In this document: piece after piece, positions 35,074-44,211 of the stretch
Position numbering within the stretch: the stretch's first letter is position 1
Layout of the letters: each line of letters starts with the position of its first letter
From: Brotaphodocola sp003480315
GTDB taxonomy: Bacteria > Bacillota > Clostridia > Lachnospirales > Lachnospiraceae
Direction: 5' to 3' (one strand)
NCBI RefSeq assembly: GCF_964246085.1
Contig: NZ_CAXTPD010000005.1
DNA length: 64,000 bases
Translations under genes and position numbers: made by a program
Notes under the pieces: model-generated
The model's database searches: none
What the model was told of the DNA's origin: nothing
The model's input: the letters and a program-made list of their open reading frames with translations, nothing else

Positions 35074-35934
35074 AAACTGCTTAGCCGCCTGGGAAATAGG
35101 CAGGCTGTCATTGCTTGCGACCACGATCTGACGGGTTGGAAGCTCTTCGTGGATCTGAACCTTAAAAAGGCTGTGCTCGTTTTCCGGAATACAGTAATCC
35201 GGAACAAAGGCAACGCCCAGACCGATGCGGGCCAGGTCAATTAAAAGATCATTGCTGGAAAGCTCGATCTCCGGAACCAGATCCAGCTGATGGCGCTGGA
35301 ACATGCTGTGCAAAAACTCACTTGTGGTGCTCTTGCGGTCCAGCATCAGGATCGGAAAGCGCCTTAAATCCTTCAGGCTGATGGTTTTGCCCCGCAGCTC
35401 CTTGTATTCGTCGTTGGCTACGAAGACGTCTTTAAATTCCCGGATGATACGCACATTCTGGGTGTTGGAAAGACCGGAGTTGGGATAGTTGGTGATGGCA
35501 AAATCCACCTGGCCGGATTCCAGCAGTTTTGCGCAGGCAATCGAGGTCTGGTTGGTAACCTTGATATGCACATTCGGATAGCGCCTGTGAAAATCCCTCA
35601 GATAAGATACCAGATAGTAACGGCAGATGGTGTCACTGGCACCGATGCGAAGCTGACCGCCGTTTAAGGTATTCGCCTCTAAAAGCTGGTTCTCGCCCTG
35701 GCGGATCAGGTTCATGGCAGGTTCGATATGCTTTAAGAGAATCTCACCCTCCGGCGTAAGCTGTACCCGCTTCGTGCTGCGGATGAAAAGCGGCTGGTTC
35801 AGCTTTTTTTCCAGTACCTTGATGGACTGGCTGACAGCAGACTGGGAAATGAACAGCTGCTTGGAGGCTTCCGAGAAGCTTAGGGTATTAGCAACATGAT
35901 AAAATACTTTATATAGTTCGTAATTGATGTCCAA
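35059..35934 (-). CDS. LysR-type transcriptional regulator
   Basis: 291 aa. The N-terminal winged helix (YELYKVFYHVANTLSFSEASKQLFISQSAVSQSIKVLEKKLNQPLF region) is typical of the family, followed by a substrate-binding domain (LRIGASDTICRYYLVSYLRDF). The effector is unknown. It is divergent from the promoter and hairpin region at 36,023-36,149, which it may regulate. Confidence 0.88.
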   Translation of the reverse strand: MDINYELYKVFYHVANTLSFSEASKQLFISQSAVSQSIKVLEKKLNQPLFIRSTKRVQLTPEGEILLKHIEPAMNLIRQGENQLLEANTLNGGQLRIGASDTICRYYLVSYLRDFHRRYPNVHIKVTNQTSIACAKLLESGQVDFAITNYPNSGLSNTQNVRIIREFKDVFVANDEYKELRGKTISLKDLRRFPILMLDRKSTTSEFLHSMFQRHQLDLVPEIELSSNDLLIDLARIGLGVAFVPDYCIPENEHSLFKVQIHEELPTRQIVVASNDSLPISQAAKQFMEML

Positions 35935-36022
35935 TATTAGCCCTCCTTATAAAACTATGGCTATTCTATCATGCTGCTGATGAATTGTAAAGGACCTGCG
36001 GGATAAATTGGCAATTGTGTAA

Positions 36023-36051
36023 TTGACAAGGACTGAAAAGTGGTGTAATAT
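36023..36051 (+). promoter_or_regulatory. Promoter upstream of the decayed alpha-E locus
   Basis: TTGACA (36023-36028) and TAATAT (36046-36051) with a 17-bp spacer. Transcription would start near 36058 and run into two hairpins. It is divergent from lysR. Confidence 0.7.
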
Positions 36052-36066
36052 TCACAGTAAATCGCA

Positions 36067-36149
36067 GAACTCGTCCCCATGACGGGTTCTGGTCACATAA
36101 GACGGGCAAAGGCGCTGAAGAGAGATCGCAAGCGCCTTTGCCCGTTTTT
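36067..36149 (+). promoter_or_regulatory. Two-hairpin leader ending in a strong terminator
   Basis: Hairpin 1 pairs GAACTCGTC with GACGGGTTC (36067-36090, one G-U pair). Hairpin 2 pairs ACGGGCAAAGGCGCT with AGCGCCTTTGCCCGT (36102-36145) and is followed by TTTTT. The left arm of hairpin 1 can also pair with the second GACGGG at 36101-36106, which would disrupt the terminator. This is a possible attenuator, or simply a terminator left from lost DNA. Confidence 0.55.
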
Positions 36150-36155
36150 ATGTAA

Positions 36156-36533
36156 GTGGTATTGCGGGGTGAGCTGAGCAGCAGAACCTTATCCTACATC
36201 CAGCTGGCTCTGGACTGCATGGAAAAAAATTCCGGAAGCAGAGCGTTTGCCTATGATCTTCAGCCTGTCCTGGATTATCCGTACCGTATGATCGAAAAAG
36301 AATATAATAAATTCTTAAATCGCTTGCATAAAATCCGGATTCGGTATAATCTGTCAGAGATAGACAATCCGTCCGCTTACACACAAGTCAGCGAACCAAT
36401 GCGATGCCTGGTGGAATCAGCACTTTCAGAACGGACCGGACAGTCACCGCTTTTGCAGGCGCTCCGGCTTATGGAATGCCTGGACGGAAGTCTGGGACGG
36501 TCAGTTCTGGCACGGACTGGATCCCACGCATAA
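36156..36533 (+). pseudogene. Remnant of an alpha-E (DUF403) domain gene
   Basis: The open stretch VLRGELSSRTLSYIQLALD, then LQPVLDY and RMIEKEYNKFLNRLHKIRIRY resembles internal and C-terminal pieces of alpha-E proteins, with the N-terminus and an internal segment missing. From about residue 100 the frame runs into a transglutaminase remnant read in another frame. Alpha-E and transglutaminase-like genes are commonly neighbours, so this looks like one decayed locus shortened by deletions. The assignment is from memory of the family pattern. Confidence 0.5.
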
Positions 36534-36666
36534 CCGTCTTGCAGATGAACGCTATATCAAGCTGAGCCATGGACGGGATTTTATGGATGCTGCCGTTGAC
36601 CGGGGCTGCTTCCTCGGCAAAGCCGGCCAGGAGCAGACAATATTGATAAAGGTGGAAGAAAAGTGA
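36475..36666 (+). pseudogene. C-terminal remnant of a transglutaminase-like protein
   Basis: In the frame ending at the TGA at 36664-36666 the sequence reads NAWTEVWDGQFWHGLDPTHN, then RLADERYIKLSHGRDF and AAVDRGCFLG. This is the end of bacterial transglutaminase-like proteins, including the histidine (here replaced by Asn in NAW) and aspartate segments. The catalytic cysteine region is absent and an in-frame TAG lies at 36361. Its stop overlaps the next gene's GTG start, a relic of translational coupling. Confidence 0.6.
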
Positions 36667-37613
36667 AGCACGATGCTACGATAAAAACCGTGACAGAAGT
36701 AGGACTTGCTGTCGATGAAAAATTAAGGATCTTAAAACACGTGATCGAACCGGAACACAAAACCGGAAAGGAAAAGAGGATCTGCGTGGTAACCGGTACT
36801 CATGGAGACGAGCTGGAAGGCCAATATGTCTGTTATGAGCTGAACCGGATCTTAAAAGAACAGAAGGAACATTTAAAGGGAATCGTCGAGATATACCCTG
36901 CATTAAATCCCCTGGGCGTGGACTCCATATCCCGGGGTATTCCTATGTTTGACCTGGACATGAACCGCATCTTTCCGGGAAGCGTGGAAGGCTCAGTGGC
37001 AGAGCATGTGGCGGCAAAAATCGTGGAGGATATTGCAGGCGCAGACCTGTGCATTGACATTCATGCCAGCAATATTTTCCTGAGGGAAATTCCACAGGCA
37101 CGCATCAATGTCAACACCAGGGAGCAGCTTCTGCCCTTCGCGACACGTCTGAATCTGGATTTTGTCTGGGTCCATGCGGCGGCTACTGTGCTGGAATCAA
37201 CGCTGGCCCACAGTTTAAACTCCATCGGGGTCCCGACGGTTGTTGTTGAGATGGGTGTAGGCATGCGTATTACGGAGCATTTCTGCCATCAGCTGACTGA
37301 CGGAATTTTCTGCGTGATGAAGGATCTCGGAATCTGGGACGGCGATGTGATCGTTCCAAAGGAACCGATCATTTCCGATGATGGAGAGGTCGGATTTTTG
37401 AATGCAGAGCATCCGGGAATTTTTATCCCTTCTGTGGAACACTGGAAAAATGTGGAAGAGGGACAGATCATTGGACGGATCTTAAATCCGCTGACCGGAG
37501 AAATTGCCCAGGAAGTAAAAGCACCGATTCACGGAATGCTCTTTACGCTGCGGGAATATCCGGTGGTATCCTGCGGTTCCCTGATTGCCCGTGTGCTGGG
37601 AGGTGACTACTGA
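36663..37613 (+). CDS. Succinylglutamate desuccinylase/aspartoacylase family zinc hydrolase
   Basis: 316 aa. The zinc site is complete: THGDELEG gives His47 and Glu50, and CIDIHAS gives His134. The arginine motif is LDMNRIFPG and the catalytic glutamate lies in VVVEMGVGMRIT. It would hydrolyse N-acyl amino acids or amidated substrates; the substrate is not known. The start is GTG at 36663, overlapping the upstream TGA. The stop overlaps the next ATG (TGATG). Confidence 0.87.
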   Translation: MKHDATIKTVTEVGLAVDEKLRILKHVIEPEHKTGKEKRICVVTGTHGDELEGQYVCYELNRILKEQKEHLKGIVEIYPALNPLGVDSISRGIPMFDLDMNRIFPGSVEGSVAEHVAAKIVEDIAGADLCIDIHASNIFLREIPQARINVNTREQLLPFATRLNLDFVWVHAAATVLESTLAHSLNSIGVPTVVVEMGVGMRITEHFCHQLTDGIFCVMKDLGIWDGDVIVPKEPIISDDGEVGFLNAEHPGIFIPSVEHWKNVEEGQIIGRILNPLTGEIAQEVKAPIHGMLFTLREYPVVSCGSLIARVLGGDY

Positions 37614-38548
37614 TGAGAAAAGAGATTATATTTACGCTGGAAAACTGTTACCGGGATAACATGGATGTGTACGGCTTCCACTTCGGAAAGGGAGAGAAGG
37701 CAGCCTGTATTGTAGGTGCCATACGCGGCAACGAGGTACAGCAGCTGTATATCTGTTCCCAGCTGGTAAAGGCATTAAAGGAACTGGAGGAGAAGGGTGC
37801 CATTGTGCACGATAATGAGATTCTGGTAATCCCGTCTGTCAACCACAGTTCCATGAACATCGGAAAACGCTTCTGGGCAACGGACAATACCGATATCAAC
37901 CGGATGTTTCCGGGATATCATGCCGGAGAAACTACCCAGCGGATCGCAGATGGTGTGTTCCGGGCAATCCAGGGATACAATTACGGCATTCAGTTTACCA
38001 GCTTTTACCTTCCCGGAGATTTTGTGCCGCATGTCCGCATGATGGACACCGGTTACCAGAACGCAAGCCTGGCGAACCTGTTCGGACTTCCGTATGTAGT
38101 GATCCGCCAGCCGCAGCCGATCGATACGGCTACGCTGAATTATAACTGGCAGATCTGGAATACCAATGCGTTTTCTGTTTACAGCAGTGCCACAGCGCAG
38201 ATCGATGAGCGGGCAGCCCGTATGGCGGTCGCATCCGTGCTGCGTTTCCTGACCCGTATGGGGATTTTGCGTTATACCAGCCACAGCGGCTATATTGCAA
38301 GCGTCCTGCGGGAAGACGACCTGACGAATGTCAAAAATGATCTTCCGGGACTTTACCGCAGGCATGTGGAGCCGGGACAGGAGGTGCACCGGGGAGAGGT
38401 GCTGGCTTCCATCATTGACCCGCTGGAGGGTGAAGTGATCAGCCAGATCCTGTCTCCGACAGACGGAATTGTCTTTTTTGCCTATCATGAGCCTACGGTG
38501 ATGGAGGGCACGATCATTTTCAAGATCATCCGTCGTCTGCACGAGTAG
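37613..38548 (+). CDS. Aspartoacylase-like paralogue lacking zinc ligands (probable pseudoenzyme)
   Basis: 311 aa paralogue of the preceding protein with the same fold markers (CIVGAIRGNEVQQ, NTDINRMFPG and a C-terminal barrel-like domain). The first zinc histidine is replaced (RGNE, Arg38), the DIH histidine region reads GIQFTS, and the VVEMG catalytic glutamate region reads NWQIWNTNAF. It is translationally coupled to the intact paralogue, so a regulatory or structural partner role in a hetero-complex is plausible; this is inference. Confidence 0.8.
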   Translation: MRKEIIFTLENCYRDNMDVYGFHFGKGEKAACIVGAIRGNEVQQLYICSQLVKALKELEEKGAIVHDNEILVIPSVNHSSMNIGKRFWATDNTDINRMFPGYHAGETTQRIADGVFRAIQGYNYGIQFTSFYLPGDFVPHVRMMDTGYQNASLANLFGLPYVVIRQPQPIDTATLNYNWQIWNTNAFSVYSSATAQIDERAARMAVASVLRFLTRMGILRYTSHSGYIASVLREDDLTNVKNDLPGLYRRHVEPGQEVHRGEVLASIIDPLEGEVISQILSPTDGIVFFAYHEPTVMEGTIIFKIIRRLHE

Positions 38549-38567
38549 ACTGTGCCTTTATATCAGG

Positions 38568-39407
38568 TCAGTGCTCCGGCCACCGGCTCAGAACATGCTC
38601 CCGGTTCAGGAAATTGTTCAGCTCTGCCCCGATAAACAGGATACAGATGCAGATGTAAAGCCACAGCATCAGAAGAACAATGGCTGTCAGGCTCCCGTAC
38701 ATATAGGAAAAATTACTGAAATGTGAAAAATAAATAGAAAAGGCATAAGAAAATGCCAGCCATAAAACCGCGGTAAAGACAGCTCCTGGAAGCTGCTGCC
38801 GCGGTTTCTGCTTTCTGGACGGAACGATAGTATAGAGTCCTACAAAGGTAAGCAGGAAGATGGCCATTGCAAAAAGGAAGCGCAGACTGATGACAATGCG
38901 GGCTGTGGGCGCAAGGATCGGAAGAAAGCGAAGCAGCAGATGCTCAATATTTTTGCCGAAGATCAGAAGCACGAGAGACATGACACAGACCAGCATAAAG
39001 ATCAGCGTGTAAAAGGAACACAGCAGGCGCTGCAAAAGATAATTGCGGTGTTTAAAGTCCCCGTAAATCCGGTTTAAGCCCCGCTCAATGCCCAGCATTC
39101 CCTTGGAGGCGGACCACAGGGCCGTCAGCGCGGTTACGGACAGAATGGTTCCCGGAGATTTGATGTAAAGATCCTCTACAATGCTAACAATCAGAGCGTG
39201 CAGCATCTGGGGCATGATCCTTACCATGACAGCGAGCAGGTCAGATTTTCCGACGTTCGGAAGAAACTGGATCAGGGTCAGGAGCAGCATGATAAAGGGA
39301 AAGAATGCGGTTACAATAAAGAAAGATGCCTGTGCTGCGTACACGGTGATCTCATCCTTTACGCACCGGTCCCAGATCTGTTTACAATAAAGGAAAAAAG
39401 AAATCAT
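38568..39407 (-). CDS. YihY/BrkB family membrane protein
   Basis: 279 aa with six hydrophobic segments. It begins with the family pattern TVYAAQASFFIVTAFFPFIMLLL and contains TALTALWSASKGMLGIERGLNRIYG. Once called a ribonuclease, the family is now regarded as a membrane protein of unclear role. An AAAGGAAA ribosome site precedes the start. It converges on the aspartoacylase pair. Confidence 0.88.
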   Translation of the reverse strand: MISFFLYCKQIWDRCVKDEITVYAAQASFFIVTAFFPFIMLLLTLIQFLPNVGKSDLLAVMVRIMPQMLHALIVSIVEDLYIKSPGTILSVTALTALWSASKGMLGIERGLNRIYGDFKHRNYLLQRLLCSFYTLIFMLVCVMSLVLLIFGKNIEHLLLRFLPILAPTARIVISLRFLFAMAIFLLTFVGLYTIVPSRKQKPRQQLPGAVFTAVLWLAFSYAFSIYFSHFSNFSYMYGSLTAIVLLMLWLYICICILFIGAELNNFLNREHVLSRWPEH

Positions 39408-39490
39408 AGATAACGTTTCCTTTCTGAAGTCTTACTCTTTATCATAGTAGCATGAGCTTTGGAATATGGCAAGGAGAGGCGTTCGGATTC

Positions 39491-39551
39491 TTGTGGATGC
39501 CGGAAATATGTGCTATAATTATCCAATACGTTTTGCTCTGAACTGCAAAAC
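39491..39551 (+). promoter_or_regulatory. Promoter and leader hairpin of the ABC exporter operon
   Basis: TTGTGG (39491-39496) and TATAAT (39514-39519) with a 17-bp spacer. Just after the expected start is a perfect inverted repeat CGTTTTGC/GCAAAACG (39529-39551), an operator or leader hairpin. Confidence 0.65.
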
Positions 39552-39580
39552 GAAAAACCTATGACACCTGGAGGTTTACC

Positions 39581-41332
39581 ATGAAGAGGCTGCTGCGTTA
39601 TTTAAACGCCTACAAAAAAGAGACGGTGCTGGCCCCTCTCTTTAAAATGCTGGAAGCCAGTTTTGAATTGTTTGTACCGCTTGTTGTTGCACGAATCGTG
39701 GATGTAGGCATCAAAAACCAGGATCCGGGCTATATCCTGCGAATGGGAGGACTCCTTGTATTGCTGGGAGTGATCGGCCTGACCTGTTCTATCACGGCAC
39801 AATATTTTTCGGCAAAGGCAGCAGTCGGTTTTGCGACCGCTCTGCGCAATGATCTGTTTGCCCATATCGGAAGCCTCTCTTACAGTGAGCAGGATACCAT
39901 CGGAACCTCCACGCTGATCACCCGCATGACCAGCGATATCAACCAGGTACAGTCCGGTGTGAACCTGACACTGCGTCTGCTCCTCCGTTCTCCGTTCATC
40001 GTGTTCGGAGCCATGGTTATGGCTTTCACCGTAAATGTGAAGGCAGCCATGATCTTTGTAGTTGCCATTCCGGTGCTTTCTGTGATCGTATTCGGCATCA
40101 TGGCTGTCAGCATGCCGCTGTACAAAAAGGTTCAGAAGCAGTTAGACCATGTAACCCAGGCAACCCGGGAAAATTTAACCGGCGCACGTGTGATCCGTGC
40201 CTTTAACCGACAGGAGGATGAAATCCGAAACTTTGACGAGTCCAACGGACTTCTCGTAAGGTTCCAGGTCTTTGTCGGTAAGATTTCCGCGCTGATGAAC
40301 CCGATGACCTATGTGGTAGTCAACCTTTCCATTATTTCAGTAGTCTGGATCTCCGGAAAACAGGTGGATGCCGGCATTATCACCCAGGGTGAGACGGTGG
40401 CGCTTGTCAACTATATGTCGCAGATCCTGGTAGAGCTGATCAAGATGGCAAACCTGATCATTTCCATTTCCAAGGCACTGGCCTGCGCAAATCGTATCAG
40501 CAGTGTCCTGGAAGAAAAGAGCAGCATTGTCAGTCCGGCTAAGGGCATGGTAACGGCTCCGAAAGCTGCGGCAGAGGGAGCAGGAGCACCGGCAAAGGTA
40601 CAGTTTGACCATGTGAACTTTCTTTATAAGGGTGCCAAGGCAGATTCCCTGACAGACATTAGCCTGACCGTAAAGAAGGGACAGACTATTGGTATCATCG
40701 GCGGTACCGGTTCCGGAAAATCATCTCTGGTAAATCTGATCCCGCGTTTCTATGATGTGCGGGAGGGTGCTGTCCTTGTGGATGGCGTGAATGTAAAGGA
40801 TTATCCGCTGGAAACCCTGAGAGAAAAAATCGGTGTTGTGCCGCAGAAGGCAATCCTCTTCCAGGGAACTCTTCGTGAAAATATGAGATGGGGCAAAAAG
40901 AATGCCACCGATGAGGAAATCTACCGCGCCCTGGATATCGCGCAGGCCCGCGAATTCGTGGATGGCAAGGAAAAGGGACTGGATCTTTATATTGACCAGG
41001 CCGGAAAGAATTTATCCGGCGGACAGAGGCAGCGCCTGACCATTGCCCGCGCCCTGGTGCGCGAGCCGGAGATCCTGATCATGGATGACAGTGCCTCTGC
41101 ACTGGACTTCGCGACGGATGCGAAACTCCGTATGGCGATCCAGAAGGGCACAAAGGATATGACTGTTTTCATTGTATCCCAGCGTGCGACCACGATCCGG
41201 CATGCGGACCAGATCGTGGTCCTGGATGATGGTGCGGCTGTGGGCATTGGTACTCATGAGGAGCTGTTTGAAAGCTGTGAGGTATATCGCGAGATCTGTC
41301 TGTCTCAGCTTTCCAGAGAGGAGGTGCAGTAA
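39581..41332 (+). CDS. Heterodimeric ABC exporter, subunit with degenerate catalytic site
   Basis: 583 aa. A six-helix exporter domain (about 1-310) is followed by an ATPase with Walker A GGTGSGKSS, signature LSGGQRQRL and Walker B LIMDDSASALD. The residue after the Walker B aspartate is Asp, not the catalytic Glu, which is typical of one half of asymmetric exporters such as BmrC/BmrD. It probably exports drugs, lipids or peptides. The partner gene begins two bases after its stop. Confidence 0.9.
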   Translation: MKRLLRYLNAYKKETVLAPLFKMLEASFELFVPLVVARIVDVGIKNQDPGYILRMGGLLVLLGVIGLTCSITAQYFSAKAAVGFATALRNDLFAHIGSLSYSEQDTIGTSTLITRMTSDINQVQSGVNLTLRLLLRSPFIVFGAMVMAFTVNVKAAMIFVVAIPVLSVIVFGIMAVSMPLYKKVQKQLDHVTQATRENLTGARVIRAFNRQEDEIRNFDESNGLLVRFQVFVGKISALMNPMTYVVVNLSIISVVWISGKQVDAGIITQGETVALVNYMSQILVELIKMANLIISISKALACANRISSVLEEKSSIVSPAKGMVTAPKAAAEGAGAPAKVQFDHVNFLYKGAKADSLTDISLTVKKGQTIGIIGGTGSGKSSLVNLIPRFYDVREGAVLVDGVNVKDYPLETLREKIGVVPQKAILFQGTLRENMRWGKKNATDEEIYRALDIAQAREFVDGKEKGLDLYIDQAGKNLSGGQRQRLTIARALVREPEILIMDDSASALDFATDAKLRMAIQKGTKDMTVFIVSQRATTIRHADQIVVLDDGAAVGIGTHEELFESCEVYREICLSQLSREEVQ

Positions 41333-41333
41333 G

Positions 41334-43088
41334 GTGGCAAAACTTGAGATCGAAAAACATAAATCAACCTTAAAGCGGATCCTGAACTACATTGGAAGCT
41401 ATAAATGGCTCGTAGTTCTCTCTCTGGTCCTGGCTGCCGTGACCGTGGCAACCACCCTTTACGCGCCGATCCTGGTGGGAGAGGGCGTCGACCTGATCCT
41501 GGGGCCCGGCAATGTGGATTTTACCGGACTGCTTGCGATCCTTCGTAAAATTGCAGTCGTGGTCGTTGTTACGGCCCTTGCCCAGTGGCTCATGAACCAT
41601 ATCAACAACCAGATCACCTACCGGGTGGTAAAGGACATCCGCACCAGGGCCTTTAACCATCTGGAGATTCTTCCACTGAGCTACATTGATTCCCACCAGT
41701 ACGGCGATATCATCAGCCGTATCATTGCAGATATTGACCAGTTCTCCGAGGGACTGCTGATGGGCTTTACTCAGCTCTTTACCGGTGTCCTGACGATTCT
41801 CGGAACCCTGGGCTTCATGCTGGTGGTGAATCCGTTCATTACGCTGGTGGTGGTGTGCGTGACTCCGCTTTCCCTGTTTGTGGCAAGCTTTATCGCAAAG
41901 AAAACCTATTCTATGTTCAGGCTTCAGTCCCAGACCAGGGGTGAGCTGACTTCCCTGGTAGATGAAATGGTGGGAAATGAAAAAGTAGTACAGGCATTTG
42001 GCTATCAGGATGAGGCGCAGAAGCGCTTTGAGGAGATCAACGGACGCCTTCAGGGCTACAGCCTGCGTGCGATCTTTTTCTCTTCGATCACCAACCCGGC
42101 CACCCGTTTTGTCAACAGTATGGTATACGCCAGTGTCGGTGTCGCCGGTGCTTTCGCTGCCATCCGCGGACTGCTTACCGTGGGACAGCTTTCTGCGTTC
42201 TTAAGCTATGCGAACCAGTACACAAAGCCTTTTAATGAGATCTCCGGCGTTGTGACCGAGCTGCAGAATGCCCTGGCCTGCGCGGCACGGGTATTTGAGC
42301 TGATCGACGAGCCGCCGTTTACCCCGGAGGATGCTGACGCAGTCAATCTTCAGAACGTGGACGGCAGTGTAACGCTTGAGCATGTAAACTTCTCCTATAC
42401 TCCGGATACTTCCCTGATCGAGGATTTAAACCTGGATGTAAAGCCCGGACAGCGCATTGCCATTGTCGGACCGACCGGCTGCGGCAAGACCACCATGATC
42501 AATCTGCTGATGCGTTTCTACGATGTAGTAAGTGGTTCTATCAGGGTGTCCGGTGAAGATATCCGCCACGTTACAAGAAAGAGCCTGCGCACCAATTATG
42601 GGATGGTCCTGCAGGAAACCTGGTTAAAGGCCGGAACCATCCGGGAGAATATTGCCTACGGAAAGCCGGACGCGACCGAGGAGGAGATCATCCGGGCGGC
42701 AAAGGAGGCGCATGCCCACAGCTTTATCAAGCGTATGCCGGATGGATATGACACGGTGATCTCCGAGGATGGCGGCAATCTTTCCCAGGGGCAGAAGCAG
42801 CTTCTGTGCATTGCCCGCGTCATGCTGTGCCTGCCGCCGATGCTGATCCTCGATGAGGCGACCTCTTCCATCGATACCCGTACCGAGATCCGTATCCAGA
42901 AGGCTTTCGCTGCCATGATGAAGGGCCGTACCAGCTTTATTGTTGCACATCGTCTTTCTACCATCCGTGAGGCCGATGTGATCCTGGTGATGAAAGATGG
43001 ACATATTATTGAGCAGGGAACCCATGAGACCCTGCTGGCACAGAACGGATTTTACGCGAACCTGTATAACAGCCAGTTCGCGGGATAA
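41334..43088 (+). CDS. Heterodimeric ABC exporter, catalytically canonical subunit
   Basis: 584 aa exporter half: membrane domain (about 1-320), then Walker A GPTGCGKTT, signature LSQGQKQLL and Walker B MLILDEATSSID with the normal glutamate. The GTG at 41334 follows GAGGAGGTG and gives a normal N-terminus (VAKLEIEKHKS). The much longer open frame upstream overlaps the first subunit in another frame and is rejected. It completes the asymmetric pair. Confidence 0.9.
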   Translation: MAKLEIEKHKSTLKRILNYIGSYKWLVVLSLVLAAVTVATTLYAPILVGEGVDLILGPGNVDFTGLLAILRKIAVVVVVTALAQWLMNHINNQITYRVVKDIRTRAFNHLEILPLSYIDSHQYGDIISRIIADIDQFSEGLLMGFTQLFTGVLTILGTLGFMLVVNPFITLVVVCVTPLSLFVASFIAKKTYSMFRLQSQTRGELTSLVDEMVGNEKVVQAFGYQDEAQKRFEEINGRLQGYSLRAIFFSSITNPATRFVNSMVYASVGVAGAFAAIRGLLTVGQLSAFLSYANQYTKPFNEISGVVTELQNALACAARVFELIDEPPFTPEDADAVNLQNVDGSVTLEHVNFSYTPDTSLIEDLNLDVKPGQRIAIVGPTGCGKTTMINLLMRFYDVVSGSIRVSGEDIRHVTRKSLRTNYGMVLQETWLKAGTIRENIAYGKPDATEEEIIRAAKEAHAHSFIKRMPDGYDTVISEDGGNLSQGQKQLLCIARVMLCLPPMLILDEATSSIDTRTEIRIQKAFAAMMKGRTSFIVAHRLSTIREADVILVMKDGHIIEQGTHETLLAQNGFYANLYNSQFAG

Positions 43089-43105
43089 TAAGGAGTGTTG
43101 GAATT

Positions 43106-43633
43106 ATGAATTACGCAACGATCAAGCCGGTGGACATTGCCAATGGTCCGGGTGTGCGGGTGTCGCTTTTTGTGAGCGGCTGCAGACACCACTGCAAGGG
43201 CTGTTTCAATGCCCAGGCATGGGATTTTGAGTATGGTGAGCCGTTTACGGAAGAGGTCTGGCAGAAAATCTTTTCCGCTCTGGACCACGACTACATGGAA
43301 GGCATTACCCTGCTTGGCGGGGAGCCTATGGAGCCGGAGAACCAGGCTGGGCTGCTGCCGTTTTTAAAAGAGCTGAAAAAGCGTTTTCCCCAAAAGACGA
43401 TCTGGTGCTTTTCCGGATATGATTTCGAGAAGGACATTCTGGGACGCATGATGAAGGAATCGGAGGTAACACGGGAACTGGTGCCGCTTCTGGATGTTCT
43501 GGTAGATGGAAAGTTTGTGGAAGACTTAAAGAATTTAAGCCTGAAATTCCGCGGCTCCGAAAACCAGCGGATCCTGGATGTGGCGTGCTCTCTTGCAGCC
43601 GGGAAAGCAGTCTGGATGGAGCAATATCGATAA
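43106..43633 (+). CDS. nrdG: Anaerobic ribonucleotide reductase activating protein
   Basis: 175 aa radical SAM protein that makes the glycyl radical on NrdD. It starts MNYATIKPVDIANGPGVRVSLFVSGC and has the NrdG-type cluster CRHHCKGC (CxxxCxxC). GGEPMEPEN is the SAM-binding region. No nrdD is adjacent; it may lie elsewhere. An AAGGAGT ribosome site lies upstream and the stop overlaps the next start (TAATG). Confidence 0.92.
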   Translation: MNYATIKPVDIANGPGVRVSLFVSGCRHHCKGCFNAQAWDFEYGEPFTEEVWQKIFSALDHDYMEGITLLGGEPMEPENQAGLLPFLKELKKRFPQKTIWCFSGYDFEKDILGRMMKESEVTRELVPLLDVLVDGKFVEDLKNLSLKFRGSENQRILDVACSLAAGKAVWMEQYR

Positions 43634-44211
43634 TGGAAGTATCAAAAATGGAAAACAAAAGAATGGTGCTGTGGAAGCTGTTTGTCTCCACGCTCTACCT
43701 GAGTGCTTTTACCTTTGGCGGCGGTTATGTGATCGTTTCGCTTCTGAAGAAAAAATTTGTAGATGAATATCACTGGATCGAGAATGAGGAGATGCTGGAT
43801 CTGGTCGCGATCGCCCAGTCCTCTCCGGGAGCCATTGCAGTCAACGGGGCCATCGTGGTGGGATATAAGCTGGCCGGAATGGCCGGAACGGTGATTGCAA
43901 TTCTCGGAACCATTATTCCGCCGTTTCTGATTATTTCTGCAATCTCGGTCTTTTACAATCTGGTAAAGGATAATTTCATTGTGAGTCAGATGCTGCAGGG
44001 CATGCAGTCCGGAGTAGGGGCAGTCATCGCATCGGTTACCTATGAGATGGGAGCCGGTATTGTTCATGGAAGGAACAAGACATCCATCCTTATTATGGTC
44101 TGCGCTTTTGCTGCATCCTGTATCTTCCGGGTCAATGTCATTTTCGTGGTGATTGCCTGCGGACTTTTTGGCGTCGCGCGGACGCTCCTTACCGGAAAGG
44201 AGGCTGCATAA
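43633..44211 (+). CDS. Chromate transporter family protein, half 1
   Basis: About 192 aa, one half of a split CHR transporter. It has the family motif AFTFGGGYVIVSLLKKKFV and the AQSSPGAIAVNGAIVVGYKLAG stretch, with about five or six helices. The start at 43633 overlaps the nrdG stop; an ATG at 43648 is an alternative. In other bacteria paired short CHR proteins work together. Chromate is the family name; the physiological anion is uncertain. Confidence 0.88.
   Translation: MEVSKMENKRMVLWKLFVSTLYLSAFTFGGGYVIVSLLKKKFVDEYHWIENEEMLDLVAIAQSSPGAIAVNGAIVVGYKLAGMAGTVIAILGTIIPPFLIISAISVFYNLVKDNFIVSQMLQGMQSGVGAVIASVTYEMGAGIVHGRNKTSILIMVCAFAASCIFRVNVIFVVIACGLFGVARTLLTGKEAA

Noticed and set aside
36067..36149. 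A known riboswitch class in the leader at 36,067
   Set aside because: I compared from memory with guanidine, fluoride, preQ1 and THF patterns and found no match, so only a possible attenuator is reported.
41172..41333. Upstream extension of the second ABC exporter gene
   Set aside because: It overlaps the first exporter gene in another frame; GTG 41334 has the ribosome site.
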